In this document: in pieces, positions 28,791-36,674 of the stretch
Layout: the number at the start of each line of letters is the position of its first letter
How positions within the stretch are numbered: position 1 is the first letter of the stretch
NCBI RefSeq assembly: GCF_000316575.1
Contig: NC_019682.1
Location: 2,664,001-2,728,000 of the forward strand
Direction of reading: 5' to 3'
Source: Calothrix sp. PCC 7507
GTDB taxonomy: Bacteria; Cyanobacteriota; Cyanobacteriia; Cyanobacteriales; Nostocaceae
DNA: 64,000 bases
The notes under the pieces: model-generated
The model's database searches: none
What the model was told of the DNA's origin: nothing
What the model saw: only the letters and a program-made list of their open reading frames with translations
Position numbers and translations under genes: made by a program

Positions 28791-30260
28791 TTAACTGTTA
28801 ACTGATATGTGTTTCTCAGCCAAGTATTGTTGAAAAGCGATGTGAGAGAAAGAATAAATGCCTTTTGCCTGCTCAATGAGTAAACCATGTTGAGCGGTAA
28901 TAGACTTTAAATAAGCTTCGCTATCTAATTGTAAAATCTCCACTGCAGAGTTAGCTTTAGCAAGTTTACGAATATATTTAGTAATCTCCTGCTCAACAGT
29001 TTTTTGTGGGAAAATGTACTTACCTTGCTCGAGTGTAGTCCCAGCGATTTGACCGAGTAATTCTTCTTTTTGCTGTCGGGAAAGTGGTTGATTAACATGC
29101 GATCGCTGAATATGACGTTGAGCATCCCATGTTTGCAAAAATATATCCAATCCTTCTTGATAAATTTCTGCAAGATGATTGGCAAAATTATCTCTATCGG
29201 CAAAAACTAAGCATAAAAAGGTGAGCAGTAGAGGATTAGTAGCCAGTTCTTGGAGTGGTTGGCTGGCTTGTAATTTATCGAGAAACCGCGATGTTTTCAC
29301 TGGATCTGTGATTTGAAACCACTTAGTGACAAAATTAGTAATCTGTTGATAATTAAAATCAGCAATTTCTACTTCGGTGAACTGCTCAAAGATATATTCT
29401 CGTGCGGCAATTCGAGAAGCGATCGCAAAAGAACTAGCATAAAATCGCGTTGTCAAATGACGAATTTCCTGCGACACCCGCTCAATGTCGCCTTCCTTGA
29501 CTGCATCTAACCCATCCAGCAGCACCATCACACGTCCATGAGTGAGCAGAGTTGACGCTGTCTGGGGCGACACAACTCCACACTCTGCTAACTGCTGCGT
29601 AATGTACTCTAGCAGGTTTGGTTGCTCTCTAGCCTCTGCAAAGTCCTTAAGAGTGATGAAAATGGGTAGGCGATCGCCTTGAAACTCACCCAAGTTACAC
29701 AAAATCGCCAGCCATTTCAAAAATGTGGTTTTTCCCGTTCCTGGTTTCCCCAAAATCATCAGCTTGTCGTAGCGTTCCACCACCGCTAATCCTGGAAACC
29801 ATTTTTGTGGTTTGTCAATATCCTGTAATAGTTCTTCAATGTCTAATCGCCTGCGACTCGTCACGCGCTCCAAAATATTGACATCAGTGTAAATTTCATC
29901 CAGGCGCATCGGCTGCTCCATATTCAGCACCCGCATGACATTACAACGCCGCTGAATGCTGTCGTGGACTTTTTCGCGTGTAGTTTGTAGCAGACTCTCA
30001 ATTTCCGAAATACTGGCTTCTGCTTCCACATCAGGGAATGATGATGAAGCGACAATCTCTTCCCAGTTAAGGTTCAGCTTTTCGCAGATTGTCACAAATA
30101 TGTAGCGATCAACTGGTTTACCGTGGAAAAACTTGGTGACAGGCTGACGGCTAATTCCCAGTTCCCCCGCCAACCCTTGCTGCGTCAAGGAATTACGGAT
30201 CAGCGCCGCTTGCGCTTTATTAATTCCCTCGGACGATGCTTGGAGCGATCGCCTAGTCAT
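28791..30260 (-). CDS. HTH-NACHT protein, C-terminus truncated
   Basis: Protein of 489 residues. The N-terminal part has a helix-turn-helix (IRNSLTQQGLAGELGISRQPVTKFFHGKPVDRY, about 22-55). A linker and NACHT NTPase follow: Walker A LGKPGTGKTTFLKWL near 170, Walker B VMVLLDGLDAV near 243, and the closing motif SFSHIAFQQYLAEKHI at the very end. Full-length relatives continue well past this motif with a sensor region. Here the last codons (SVNS, stop) are read from a CTGTTAA heptamer repeat, so the C-terminus has apparently been lost. An 11-bp phased repeat lies just upstream of the start and could be its own operator. Likely a conflict or defence regulator, possibly inactive. Confidence 0.82.
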   Translation of the reverse strand: MTRRSLQASSEGINKAQAALIRNSLTQQGLAGELGISRQPVTKFFHGKPVDRYIFVTICEKLNLNWEEIVASSSFPDVEAEASISEIESLLQTTREKVHDSIQRRCNVMRVLNMEQPMRLDEIYTDVNILERVTSRRRLDIEELLQDIDKPQKWFPGLAVVERYDKLMILGKPGTGKTTFLKWLAILCNLGEFQGDRLPIFITLKDFAEAREQPNLLEYITQQLAECGVVSPQTASTLLTHGRVMVLLDGLDAVKEGDIERVSQEIRHLTTRFYASSFAIASRIAAREYIFEQFTEVEIADFNYQQITNFVTKWFQITDPVKTSRFLDKLQASQPLQELATNPLLLTFLCLVFADRDNFANHLAEIYQEGLDIFLQTWDAQRHIQRSHVNQPLSRQQKEELLGQIAGTTLEQGKYIFPQKTVEQEITKYIRKLAKANSAVEILQLDSEAYLKSITAQHGLLIEQAKGIYSFSHIAFQQYLAEKHISVNS

Positions 30261-30300
30261 TTCGCGCCCATAGATCTACTTCTCTTGATATACTCAAAAT

Positions 30301-30367
30301 AAGTCATACATAAGTCAATCATAAATCACTCACAAGTCATACACAAGCCTAGCTGTAAATCATACAG
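30301..30367. promoter_or_regulatory. 11-bp phased direct repeats between divergent genes
   Basis: Four contiguous 11-bp units, AAGTCATACAT, AAGTCAATCAT, AAATCACTCAC and AAGTCATACAC, lie at 30301-30344, with a degenerate fifth and another match (AAATCATACAG) at 30357. The spacing is about one helical turn, so all units face the same side of DNA. They sit 40 bp upstream of the HTH-NACHT start and upstream of the promoter of the Xre-like gene. An operator for the HTH protein is an inference. Confidence 0.65.
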
Positions 30368-30395
30368 GAAAATGCGAATCTAGAGATCTAGTTAT

Positions 30396-30452
30396 TTGAC
30401 ATCTCTTACATTATTTGAGTTAATACTATGTTAAACAGCTGTTTAAGGAGGG
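30396..30452 (+). promoter_or_regulatory. Promoter and palindromic operator of the Xre-like antitoxin gene
   Basis: A consensus -35 TTGACA at 30396 is followed, 18 bp on, by TTAATA at 30420 as -10. The perfect 16-bp palindrome TTAAACAGCTGTTTAA lies at 30431-30446, near the expected start of transcription and touching the ribosome site AAGGAGGG (30445-30452), four bases before the ATG. The arrangement fits autorepression by the antitoxin. Confidence 0.65.
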
Positions 30453-30455
30453 ATT

Positions 30456-31073
30456 ATGAGTGGAATTAACGTCACTATAGACGCTCCTTCCGCAAAAGAT
30501 GTTATGCAAGACGCACTAGAACGCATAGCATCCGGATTTCAAGATTATCTAAATTCTTTACAGCCTGAAGAAATTAAATGTTTAGCCGCAAAATTAGAAA
30601 CAACTCACAGTAATCTTAAATATTCTCCGGCTGAAACTGACTTTGCTGCCAAGTTAGGGGCTAATCAAATCAGTGATGAAGAGCATAGTCGATTAGAATT
30701 TGCTGCCCTATCTAGGAATTTTAAATGGAGACAAGAATTACTTAAATCTTCATTAACTGCACCGCAAGTGGCGGAACTGCTAAATACAACCCGACAAACG
30801 CCACACGATCGCCTCAAGAAGAATAGCTTAATTGCAACTCAAGATAACGGAGTTTGGAAGTTTCCCACCTGGCAATTTGATCCTGAAGGGCCCGATGGTG
30901 TGATTTCTGGACTACCAGATGTCTTAAAAGCTCTGAATGTTCCGGCTTTATCAAAAATTAGTTGGTTGACTCGATCCAACAAAGCTTTGAATGGACTTAC
31001 CCCCATAGAAGCCTTAAAATTTGGTCAAATCAATGACGTAATTGCTGAAGCTAGAACTGTAGGCATCTTATAA
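30456..31073 (+). CDS. Xre/MbcA/ParS-like antitoxin
   Basis: Protein of 205 residues. A helix-turn-helix-like region lies at about 95-135 (LLKSSLTAPQVAELLNTTRQTPHDRLKKN), followed by a C-terminal toxin-binding-like domain (LKALNVPALSKISWLTRSNKALNGLTPIEALKFGQINDVIAEARTVGIL) with the W-L...L-x-G-x-T-P-I-E-A-L pattern of the Xre/MbcA/ParS antitoxin group. It should bind its own promoter and neutralise a RES toxin, for which the candidate is the gene at 31575. A strong ribosome site (AAGGAGGG) precedes the ATG. The pair is unusual in being separated by 500 bp with a terminator-like hairpin. Confidence 0.7.
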   Translation: MSGINVTIDAPSAKDVMQDALERIASGFQDYLNSLQPEEIKCLAAKLETTHSNLKYSPAETDFAAKLGANQISDEEHSRLEFAALSRNFKWRQELLKSSLTAPQVAELLNTTRQTPHDRLKKNSLIATQDNGVWKFPTWQFDPEGPDGVISGLPDVLKALNVPALSKISWLTRSNKALNGLTPIEALKFGQINDVIAEARTVGIL

Positions 31074-31207
31074 ATAAATCCCTTTGGTGATCGGCCTGCT
31101 GGCTAAAGCTATCTGATAATAATTTGTAACCACAAATAAACCACCGATGTAGATGTGTAGAGGCTTCCCGCAAACTGCACAGATAATTCATCGGTATTTA
31201 TCTACTT

Positions 31208-31247
31208 AAAAAAGTCTGAGTATCGGCTAGCGACGCTCAGACTTTTT
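31208..31247. terminator. Bidirectional intrinsic terminator
   Basis: AAAAAAGTCTGAG and CTCAGACTTTTT form a stem with an A-run on one side and a T-run on the other, 135 bp after the Xre-like gene. It should end transcription before the RES gene is reached. Confidence 0.75.
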
Positions 31248-31395
31248 GCTATGTTCATTTAGGGTTAAATTTTATGCATTTGACAAGCCATCTCAAGATG
31301 AATAGAAGTAAGCTATTCCACATTCAACTTGCATATTTTCTTCCGGAAATATCTATAGAACCTCTGAATGTTGCAGTAGATAGGGTTTAAATCAG

Positions 31396-31500
31396 TAAAC
31401 AGTGAACAGTGAACAGTGAACAGTCAGCACAAGAGCGTATCGTAGAGAAGCGTTACCCATCTGATAAAACTGATAACTGATAACTGATAACTGATAACTG
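31396..31500. repeat. Two heptamer arrays upstream of the RES gene
   Basis: GAACAGT-type heptamers at about 31396-31424 and TGATAAC-type heptamers at about 31469-31500, separated by degenerate repeat sequence. The rest of the 31074-31574 spacer shows nothing else beside the terminator. Confidence 0.85.
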
Positions 31501-31574
31501 TCCACAGCAGCCTCAAAAGTCTGAAACCTTAAGTATTCTCTTGTTGTCAGTTCATCAGATGAGGAGTGATAAAG

Positions 31575-32237
31575 GTGGTTAAATTAATCGTCCCGCCACC
31601 TTGCCTTGGCAAGCCGAAACCAAAATTTTATTGCTTAAAAAAGGGCACGGAAGTTGTCAGAATTTTTCGTCCAGAATTTAATCCAACTGCTGTAACCTTC
31701 CGTTTTTGGGGTCCGCTTTATCGCTTCGATCATCATCGGGGTAACTGCCCCAACTTTTGCTACCAACTATTAGATTGTCAACAATGTAATGATCGAGAAC
31801 GTGGCATATATTATGTTGCACCTCAACTTTCTAGCTGTCTAGTAGAAATTTTTGGCGATGTCGATTGTATTGAAATTACTGACCACCAGGTGGCGATCGT
31901 CACTGTCACTCAGGATTTAAAATTATTAGACATCCGGGGTTCTGGTGCAATGCGTGCTGGTGCGAATGAAACTACTCTAGCCAAGACCGAAAAGCGTAGT
32001 CTTAGCCAAGCTTGGTCACGCTACTTTTATGAGCAACAAACAATCTACTCAGAAGTCCACGGGTTGATTTACTATAACGCTCATAATGGTGAAGAAGCGA
32101 TCGCACTTTATGAGCGCGCTCAAAATTTTCTAGTCTGCAAGCCAGAAAACGTCATGCCTCTAAAACATGAATTGTTACGGGGTCTAGTTTTAAAAGCAGC
32201 AGATGAGAATAATTTAGAGGTGATTCCTTATTGGTAA
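31575..32237 (+). CDS. RES domain toxin
   Basis: RES-fold protein of 220 residues. Members of RES/Xre systems degrade NAD+ by phosphorolysis or hydrolysis. Visible family features: [14 protein letters not shown] near residue 25, [10 protein letters not shown] near 52, [19 protein letters not shown] near 82 (the Y-A-x-x-x-x-C/A-x-x-E type motif), and the end strand LEVIPYW. GTG 31575 is preferred because AGGAG lies 8 bases before it; a GTG three codons earlier would overlap that site. It has its own upstream region with heptamer repeats. Antitoxin candidate is the Xre-like gene at 30456. Confidence 0.8.
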   Translation: MVKLIVPPPCLGKPKPKFYCLKKGTEVVRIFRPEFNPTAVTFRFWGPLYRFDHHRGNCPNFCYQLLDCQQCNDRERGIYYVAPQLSSCLVEIFGDVDCIEITDHQVAIVTVTQDLKLLDIRGSGAMRAGANETTLAKTEKRSLSQAWSRYFYEQQTIYSEVHGLIYYNAHNGEEAIALYERAQNFLVCKPENVMPLKHELLRGLVLKAADENNLEVIPYW

Positions 32238-32241
32238 TTGC

Positions 32242-32388
32242 GGGGAGTGGGGATTGGGTACTGGGTACTGGGGATTGGGTACTGGGGACTGGGTACTGGG
32301 TACTGGGGATTGGGTACTGGGGATTGGGTACTGGGGACTGGGTACTGGGTACTGGGGACTGGGTACTGGGTACTGGGTACTGGGTACT
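32242..32388. repeat. 21-unit heptamer array, G-rich on + strand
   Basis: Exactly 147 bp, read without slip as 21 heptamers: one GGGGAGT, then mixtures of GGGGATT, GGGTACT and GGGGACT. It starts 4 bp after the RES stop codon and ends 46 bp before the four-helix-bundle gene. G-runs every seven bases could form quadruplex structures. Confidence 0.95.
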
Positions 32389-32434
32389 AAGTAAAAGTCT
32401 CAGATAAAATTGAAAGACTTTAGATTGGGATGGT

Positions 32435-32839
32435 ATGGGAGATAGAGGTTTTGAGTCTTTAGACTTCTATCAAGATAGCCTGAAGCTGCTAAAAGCGGCT
32501 TATCGACTAGCAGATAGTTTGCCAGATTGTGAGCGTTATAATTTGAGCGACCAATTAAGAAGAGCAGCTTGTAGTGTTTTATTGAACATAGCTGAGGGCT
32601 ATGAACGTTATCATTACTTAGATAGATTGCGTTTTATGTACATTGCTCGTGGCTCATTGGCTGAGACTAAAAGCGCCTTCATTATTGCTGAGAGTTTGGG
32701 ATACTGCAATACAGCCCAATTAGACTGGGTTAGTCAGCTTAAAGACCAAATCGAGAAAGGTCTCAATGGCTACTGTCGTTTTATTCGTTCCCAAAAACAA
32801 GGCAAAGAAGAATACGGTACACGATTAAGTGATTGGTGA
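32435..32839 (+). CDS. Four-helix bundle protein (S23/bAvd-like)
   Basis: Protein of 134 residues with the S23-type pattern: LDFYQDSLKLLKAAYRLADSLPDCERYNLSDQLRRAACSVLLNIAEGY, then a helix with RFMYIARGSLAETKSAFIIAESLGY. S23-like and Avd-like proteins assemble as barrels of helical bundles; Avd helps diversity-generating retroelements, while the S23 group occurs as insertions in rRNA genes and elsewhere. No reverse transcriptase or variable repeat is seen here. The gene lies between two heptamer arrays of the same family in opposite orientation (32242-32388 and 32901-32970), which looks like a repeat-bounded cassette. Confidence 0.85.
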   Translation: MGDRGFESLDFYQDSLKLLKAAYRLADSLPDCERYNLSDQLRRAACSVLLNIAEGYERYHYLDRLRFMYIARGSLAETKSAFIIAESLGYCNTAQLDWVSQLKDQIEKGLNGYCRFIRSQKQGKEEYGTRLSDW

Positions 32840-32900
32840 TTAAGTATCCGGTATTGCGTCTGGTATTAGGTATTGTTGTTGATGAAATCATTAATTACCC

Positions 32901-32970
32901 AATCCCCAGTCCCCAATCCCCAGTCCCCAATCCCCAGTCCCCAATCCCCAGTCCCCAATCCCCAATCCCC
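32901..32970. repeat. 10-unit heptamer array, C-rich on + strand
   Basis: Ten contiguous heptamers, AATCCCC and AGTCCCC alternating with AATCCCC doubled at the end. These are the reverse complements of GGGGATT and GGGGACT in the upstream array. It ends 28 bp before the next gene. Confidence 0.95.
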
Positions 32971-32998
32971 ATAATTAAACTAACTTGATATAAAGAAT

Positions 32999-33916
32999 AT
33001 GGCTGATAAATCAGAGAAAGAGACAGGTAATAACCAGATTTCTAGAGAAGCAGTAGATTGGCTACTCAAACAAATTATCCAGATTCCTAAAACCTGGTTA
33101 ATCATTAGTACTATTTTTATTGTTCTCAGCACCTTTCAAATCAACAAAAGCGATAAATTAACGTTTAAATTTGAGGTAACAAATACAACAGCAGTTTTTC
33201 TAGCACTGCTTTGGTTGCCATCTGTACTCAAAATTTTCGCTTTAACTGGAGGAGCCGTTAAAACACCTGCCGGGGAAATTACTGGCTCTAGTATGATGCC
33301 TATGCTACAGTCATTAACTGGTGATACACTGGGGTTTTTGATTGAGCAGACCAAGCTAGCAGAAGATGTCGCACCACCACAACAACAGCTAGAAATGCGT
33401 CAAATGCGCCACGAATGGCAGAAAGAATATGCATCACGGGTGCCAGCATCAGAAGCAAGACAGCAAATGGAGCGTTTAAGCCAACGTTACAAAGAATTGA
33501 GAAATTCTATGCCAGCGGGAGCAAAACGCACGTTTGAAATGGAGTCGATAGCGGGTAGAATGCGATCGCTAGCCTCAGAGGTCAATTTTTCTGATGAGGA
33601 AGTGAATCAACTGCTCAAATCCAACGACCAAGGTAAGCGATTGCTGGGACTGTCTGTCGTCGAATGGTCTGCTGACCCGAATTATTTTTATACGATTCTC
33701 AATATTATTAACAATTCGGAAACAGCCTTTGAGCAGACTTGTGCTTTGCGAGGTGCAGGAAAGATGGTACCCAAGCTCAATGAGCAGCAGAAAAAAGACT
33801 TGATGTCAGCACTGGTACATCAGCGCAATTACAACGAAGCAGAGAAGTGTTGGATTAGACCTAATTCTAATCGTTGGTCGTTGAGCGATCGCATCCTATC
33901 AGCCTTAGAAGCATAA
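32999..33916 (+). CDS. Membrane-anchored protein of unknown function
   Basis: I do not recognise this 305-residue protein. Two hydrophobic segments at about 33-50 (TWLIISTIFIVLSTF) and 62-80 (TTAVFLALLWLPSVLKIFAL) anchor it near the N-terminus. A Gln/Glu/Arg-rich helical region at about 125-190 may form a coiled coil, and the last 100 residues look alpha-helical and HEAT-like (DQGKRLLGLSVVEWSADPNYFYTILNIINNSETAFEQTCALRGAGKMV). The C-terminal part would face the cytoplasm. No catalytic motif seen. It is followed by a strong terminator, so it is probably a single-gene unit. Confidence 0.7.
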   Translation: MADKSEKETGNNQISREAVDWLLKQIIQIPKTWLIISTIFIVLSTFQINKSDKLTFKFEVTNTTAVFLALLWLPSVLKIFALTGGAVKTPAGEITGSSMMPMLQSLTGDTLGFLIEQTKLAEDVAPPQQQLEMRQMRHEWQKEYASRVPASEARQQMERLSQRYKELRNSMPAGAKRTFEMESIAGRMRSLASEVNFSDEEVNQLLKSNDQGKRLLGLSVVEWSADPNYFYTILNIINNSETAFEQTCALRGAGKMVPKLNEQQKKDLMSALVHQRNYNEAEKCWIRPNSNRWSLSDRILSALEA

Positions 33917-33922
33917 ACATAT

Positions 33923-33953
33923 AAGGATACCCATGATGGGTATCCTTAATTTT
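33923..33953 (+). terminator. Intrinsic terminator
   Basis: Perfect stem AAGGATACCCAT / ATGGGTATCCTT followed by AATTTTT, 7 bp after the stop of the gene at 32999. The remaining spacer to 34279 contains no gene that I would support. Confidence 0.85.
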
Positions 33954-34279
33954 TGAGGCATAGTCAACTTAATTATCTCCTTAACTTTCCTCAACTTATC
34001 CCCATAGACGCTGTTGGGCTTAGACCATAAAGTAAAGGAGTCCTGAAAAACGGATTAAACGCCAGACAAACAGGACAGACTTTCACCAAGGCTTGAAGTA
34101 ACAGATAAGCATACTTGTTGGGTGGATGATTAAATCTGCGATCGCACCTAGCAAATCAACAAAATTACCAGCTTGTAACTGCAAGTTATGGACAGATTGT
34201 TATGCGGACTTGACTACAAATAAGCCTTTATTTTTTGTCGAACAAACTCAACTTATTCGAGATAACTTAGGAGTCCCAA

Positions 34280-34744
34280 ATGAAAAACCAACTAACTGCC
34301 ATGCTTACTAAAACTCAAAAAAAAGCTCCGTTAATTAAATCAGGAATTATTTCAGCCCTAGCATTAGCGATCGCCTTCTCTGGGCCAGCCTTAGCTACTT
34401 CTAAAAAAGTTGACCTCGTACGCCTAGATAGCTCAGACTGTACTAACTCGAACGTCACACCAGCTTCTGGCCCAGTGGGAGGATTTATCTCTGTTCATGC
34501 GAAGAAAGACAGAGAACTTGTTGTGAACGTTCATATCAAGACTGGAACTCCTAATACTAAATACAACATTTTCTTAAAGTGTAAACAACAAATTGGCACT
34601 TTATATACGAACAAAAAAGGATTAGCTGACGCAGAATTTAAGGTTTCTAAAGATATCGTACCTTCAGTTTTTGCCTTCGATATGTACCCAGATGGAGCGC
34701 CACTAGGCAATAAATTTCAAAGTGTCCAGGTGCAAGTACCTTAA
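34280..34744 (+). CDS. Secreted small protein of unknown function
   Basis: Protein of 154 residues with a Sec signal peptide: basic start, hydrophobic IISALALAIAFSGPALA and a likely cleavage after ALA near residue 40. The mature part of about 115 residues is beta-rich with two Cys (SSDCTN and LKCKQQ) probably paired. Ribosome site AGGAG precedes ATG 34280. The sequence type (SGPVGGFISVHAKKDRELVVNVHIKTG) suggests an Ig-like sandwich. Not recognised beyond that. A second small secreted protein follows 126 bp downstream. Confidence 0.75.
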   Translation: MKNQLTAMLTKTQKKAPLIKSGIISALALAIAFSGPALATSKKVDLVRLDSSDCTNSNVTPASGPVGGFISVHAKKDRELVVNVHIKTGTPNTKYNIFLKCKQQIGTLYTNKKGLADAEFKVSKDIVPSVFAFDMYPDGAPLGNKFQSVQVQVP

Positions 34745-34870
34745 TTAGAGCTATCCAATACTTTTTTAATAATGGGGGAAAGGCTAGAAAATCATTCAAA
34801 CCTTTTCCCTTTATCCGAAAAGCTTCAAGTTGAAGCTGAAGTCTAAATTAATCAAACCTCAGAACCGATC

Positions 34871-35281
34871 ATGAACAGCTTTAATCAAAAACTACAGAAA
34901 TCATTGCCGGTTGTTTTGGCTACAGCTTGTGGAGTAGCATCATTACTGGCTGGAACATCTTTCTCTGCCGTAGCTTCAGAACAAATTGCCACTTGTCCTA
35001 AGTCCGCAGGTGGCGGACAGTTATCAGCCTATATTGAAACTTCTAATTTTTATATTTATCTTTGCCAGAGGCGCGGAAAGCTTTTTTATACTAGTACTTC
35101 TAAGCATAGTGGTAAAGGTATCCGTTCTCTGCCTGCTTATATAGAAGAGGGTACGGGAACTGTAGCTAAGAATGGACAATATGAATATATTGTTGATGGA
35201 CTGAGATTAGAAATTGTCAAAAATGGTAAGGTTTTGCAAACAGATCCTGTGATTAAATATGTCAGTGGTCACTCACATTAA
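34871..35281 (+). CDS. Secreted small protein of unknown function
   Basis: Protein of 136 residues with a signal peptide (SLPVVLATACGVASLLAGTSFSAVASEQ; cleavage probably after SAVAS near residue 36). The mature part has two Cys (ATCPKS and YLCQRR) and a Tyr-rich beta-like sequence (ETSNFYIYLCQRRGKLFYTSTS). No family recognised. It lies 126 bp after another small secreted protein, with a self-complementary AGCTTCAAGTTGAAGCT between them. The IS630 element follows 44 bp later. Confidence 0.72.
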   Translation: MNSFNQKLQKSLPVVLATACGVASLLAGTSFSAVASEQIATCPKSAGGGQLSAYIETSNFYIYLCQRRGKLFYTSTSKHSGKGIRSLPAYIEEGTGTVAKNGQYEYIVDGLRLEIVKNGKVLQTDPVIKYVSGHSH

Positions 35282-35353
35282 TTATTATTGAAGACGATAA
35301 TATTGTGTAGGGTTGGCAGTGCCTAGTACAGGACGGCGGAAATAAACCGAGTA

Positions 35354-36019
35354 TTAAACAGCCAAAACTTTACCCTTATATGTCCACTTGAAAGGTTTAG
35401 CCATTGTTTGATTAAAGTAGTCAATAAAAGCAAGAATTCTAGTTTTGAGATCATCCTGACTCTGGAAACTGGCTCTTCTTAGTAACTTCCGTACCAAAAT
35501 ACTAAACCAAATTTCAATTTGGTTGAGCCAAGAAGAATGTAGTGGTGTGTAATGGAAAACGATTTGATGTGTGGGGTCACTTAAAAAAGCTGCACGAGAT
35601 TTCATTGATTTGAGGATGCCACTTTTACCCTTAATGCCAAGGTTGATGTTTAAACCTTCAATTTGTGCAACAAAACGAACTAAGGACTCCGATTGATGAG
35701 TGTTCAGGCAATCCATAATTAAATGCCATTTTTTCGCATTGGGGTCAGTGGCAATAGTTTGATGAATATGAAAGATAAAATCAACTTCTGTTCTGGAATC
35801 TCCACAAGTTGGTCTGATAATTTGACCAGTGGCAACATCGAAACTGGCTATCAAGGTTTGCGTACCGTGACGAATATATTCAAATTCCCTTCTTTCAACT
35901 TTGCCCGGTCGCATTGGTAAGTCTTTTTCTATGCGCTCAGTAGCTTGAATACCTGTCATCTCATCAATAGATATTGTGCGTTCCCCCTTTAGATGACGGT
36001 CAATCGCATTTAAATACAA
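35354..36019 (-). CDS. IS630 transposase, DDE catalytic part
   Basis: Catalytic part of 221 residues from its first Met. Acidic residues are visible in ISIDEMTGIQA (first Asp), LIMDCLNTHQS (second Asp) and HSSWLNQIEIWF (Glu), as in IS630. The stop codon lies in the left terminal repeat. The open frame reaches back to the C8 run near 36061, where one base fewer would join it to the upstream HTH part. Either a +1 shift makes the full transposase or the gene is broken. Confidence 0.88.
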   Translation of the reverse strand: MYLNAIDRHLKGERTISIDEMTGIQATERIEKDLPMRPGKVERREFEYIRHGTQTLIASFDVATGQIIRPTCGDSRTEVDFIFHIHQTIATDPNAKKWHLIMDCLNTHQSESLVRFVAQIEGLNINLGIKGKSGILKSMKSRAAFLSDPTHQIVFHYTPLHSSWLNQIEIWFSILVRKLLRRASFQSQDDLKTRILAFIDYFNQTMAKPFKWTYKGKVLAV

Positions 36020-36053
36020 ATCTGTAATATCTTCAACTTTTGCATCAAATTTT

Positions 36054-36578
36054 TCATCCAGGGGGGGGAGTCAGCCAGTACCGACTTTGGTGTGGCTTCA
36101 ATTGAGCTTCTTCTAATAGTCTTCCCACATGGCGAACAGATATACTTTCGATAATCCCTTGTTTTGTAATTTCATCTGTCAGTTCTCTAGATGTCCAGTG
36201 ACTTATTGTCCGACCGTAATCTTCTGGCGGCGAACAGGCAAGCGCAAACAACTCTATTACTTGTTCCATGCTAAATTTTACTGGTGCGCCAGTACGCTCT
36301 TGATCTTGTAATCTTTGAAAAGCTGATAATTTTGCTCCCTCTGTCTCCAACCATCGCTTTCGCCATAAACGAGTCATATCTAGACTAATCTCTAATATTC
36401 GAGCAATTTCGCCGTTATTTTTCCCTGATGATGCCAGAAGAATAATTTTGGCTCGGATGACGATTTGCTGTGCTGTCTTATGTCCCTTTATCAACTCTTG
36501 TAGTTCATTCTGCTCACTATCACTCAAACTTAATTCTTTTGGAGCTAATCTTGCCATACCCTGATTCTTTGTCACCAA
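36054..36578 (-). CDS. IS630 transposase, N-terminal DNA-binding part
   Basis: Protein of 174 residues with two helix-turn-helix segments (ELQELIKGHKTAQQIVIRAKIILLASSGKNNGEIARILEI and EDYGRTISHWTSRELTDEI) that should bind the terminal repeats. It ends SRYWLTPPPG at a run of eight C (36061-36068 on the + strand as G8). The remaining transposase continues in another frame. Confidence 0.88.
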   Translation of the reverse strand: MVTKNQGMARLAPKELSLSDSEQNELQELIKGHKTAQQIVIRAKIILLASSGKNNGEIARILEISLDMTRLWRKRWLETEGAKLSAFQRLQDQERTGAPVKFSMEQVIELFALACSPPEDYGRTISHWTSRELTDEITKQGIIESISVRHVGRLLEEAQLKPHQSRYWLTPPPG

Positions 36579-36674
36579 ACAAAGCTTTTCATCTACTGAC
36601 TTAATTATCCCATATAATACTCGGCTTACTTCCGCCGTCTTGTACTAGGCTGTTGACTTGGATGAAATTTGGTG

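Larger units (their letters stand above)
35326..36645 (-). mobile_element. IS630-family insertion sequence
   Basis: About 1.32 kb flanked by TA at 35324-35325 and 36646-36647, the duplication expected for IS630/Tc1. Terminal repeats begin GTACAGGACGGCGGAA on the left and, on the complementary strand, GTACAAGACGGCGGAA on the right; about 31-33 bp match with three differences. Symmetric CC/GG pairs lie just outside the TA. Two frames on the minus strand code the N-terminal HTH part and the DDE part, separated by a frameshift at a run of eight C. Confidence 0.9.

Noticed and set aside
32242-32970. Diversity-generating retroelement around the four-helix-bundle gene
   Set aside because: No reverse transcriptase, template repeat or variable gene is visible in the neighbourhood.
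34126-34311. 61-codon frame upstream of the secreted protein
   Set aside because: It overlaps the start of a gene with a clear ribosome site and signal peptide, and its own composition is not convincing.
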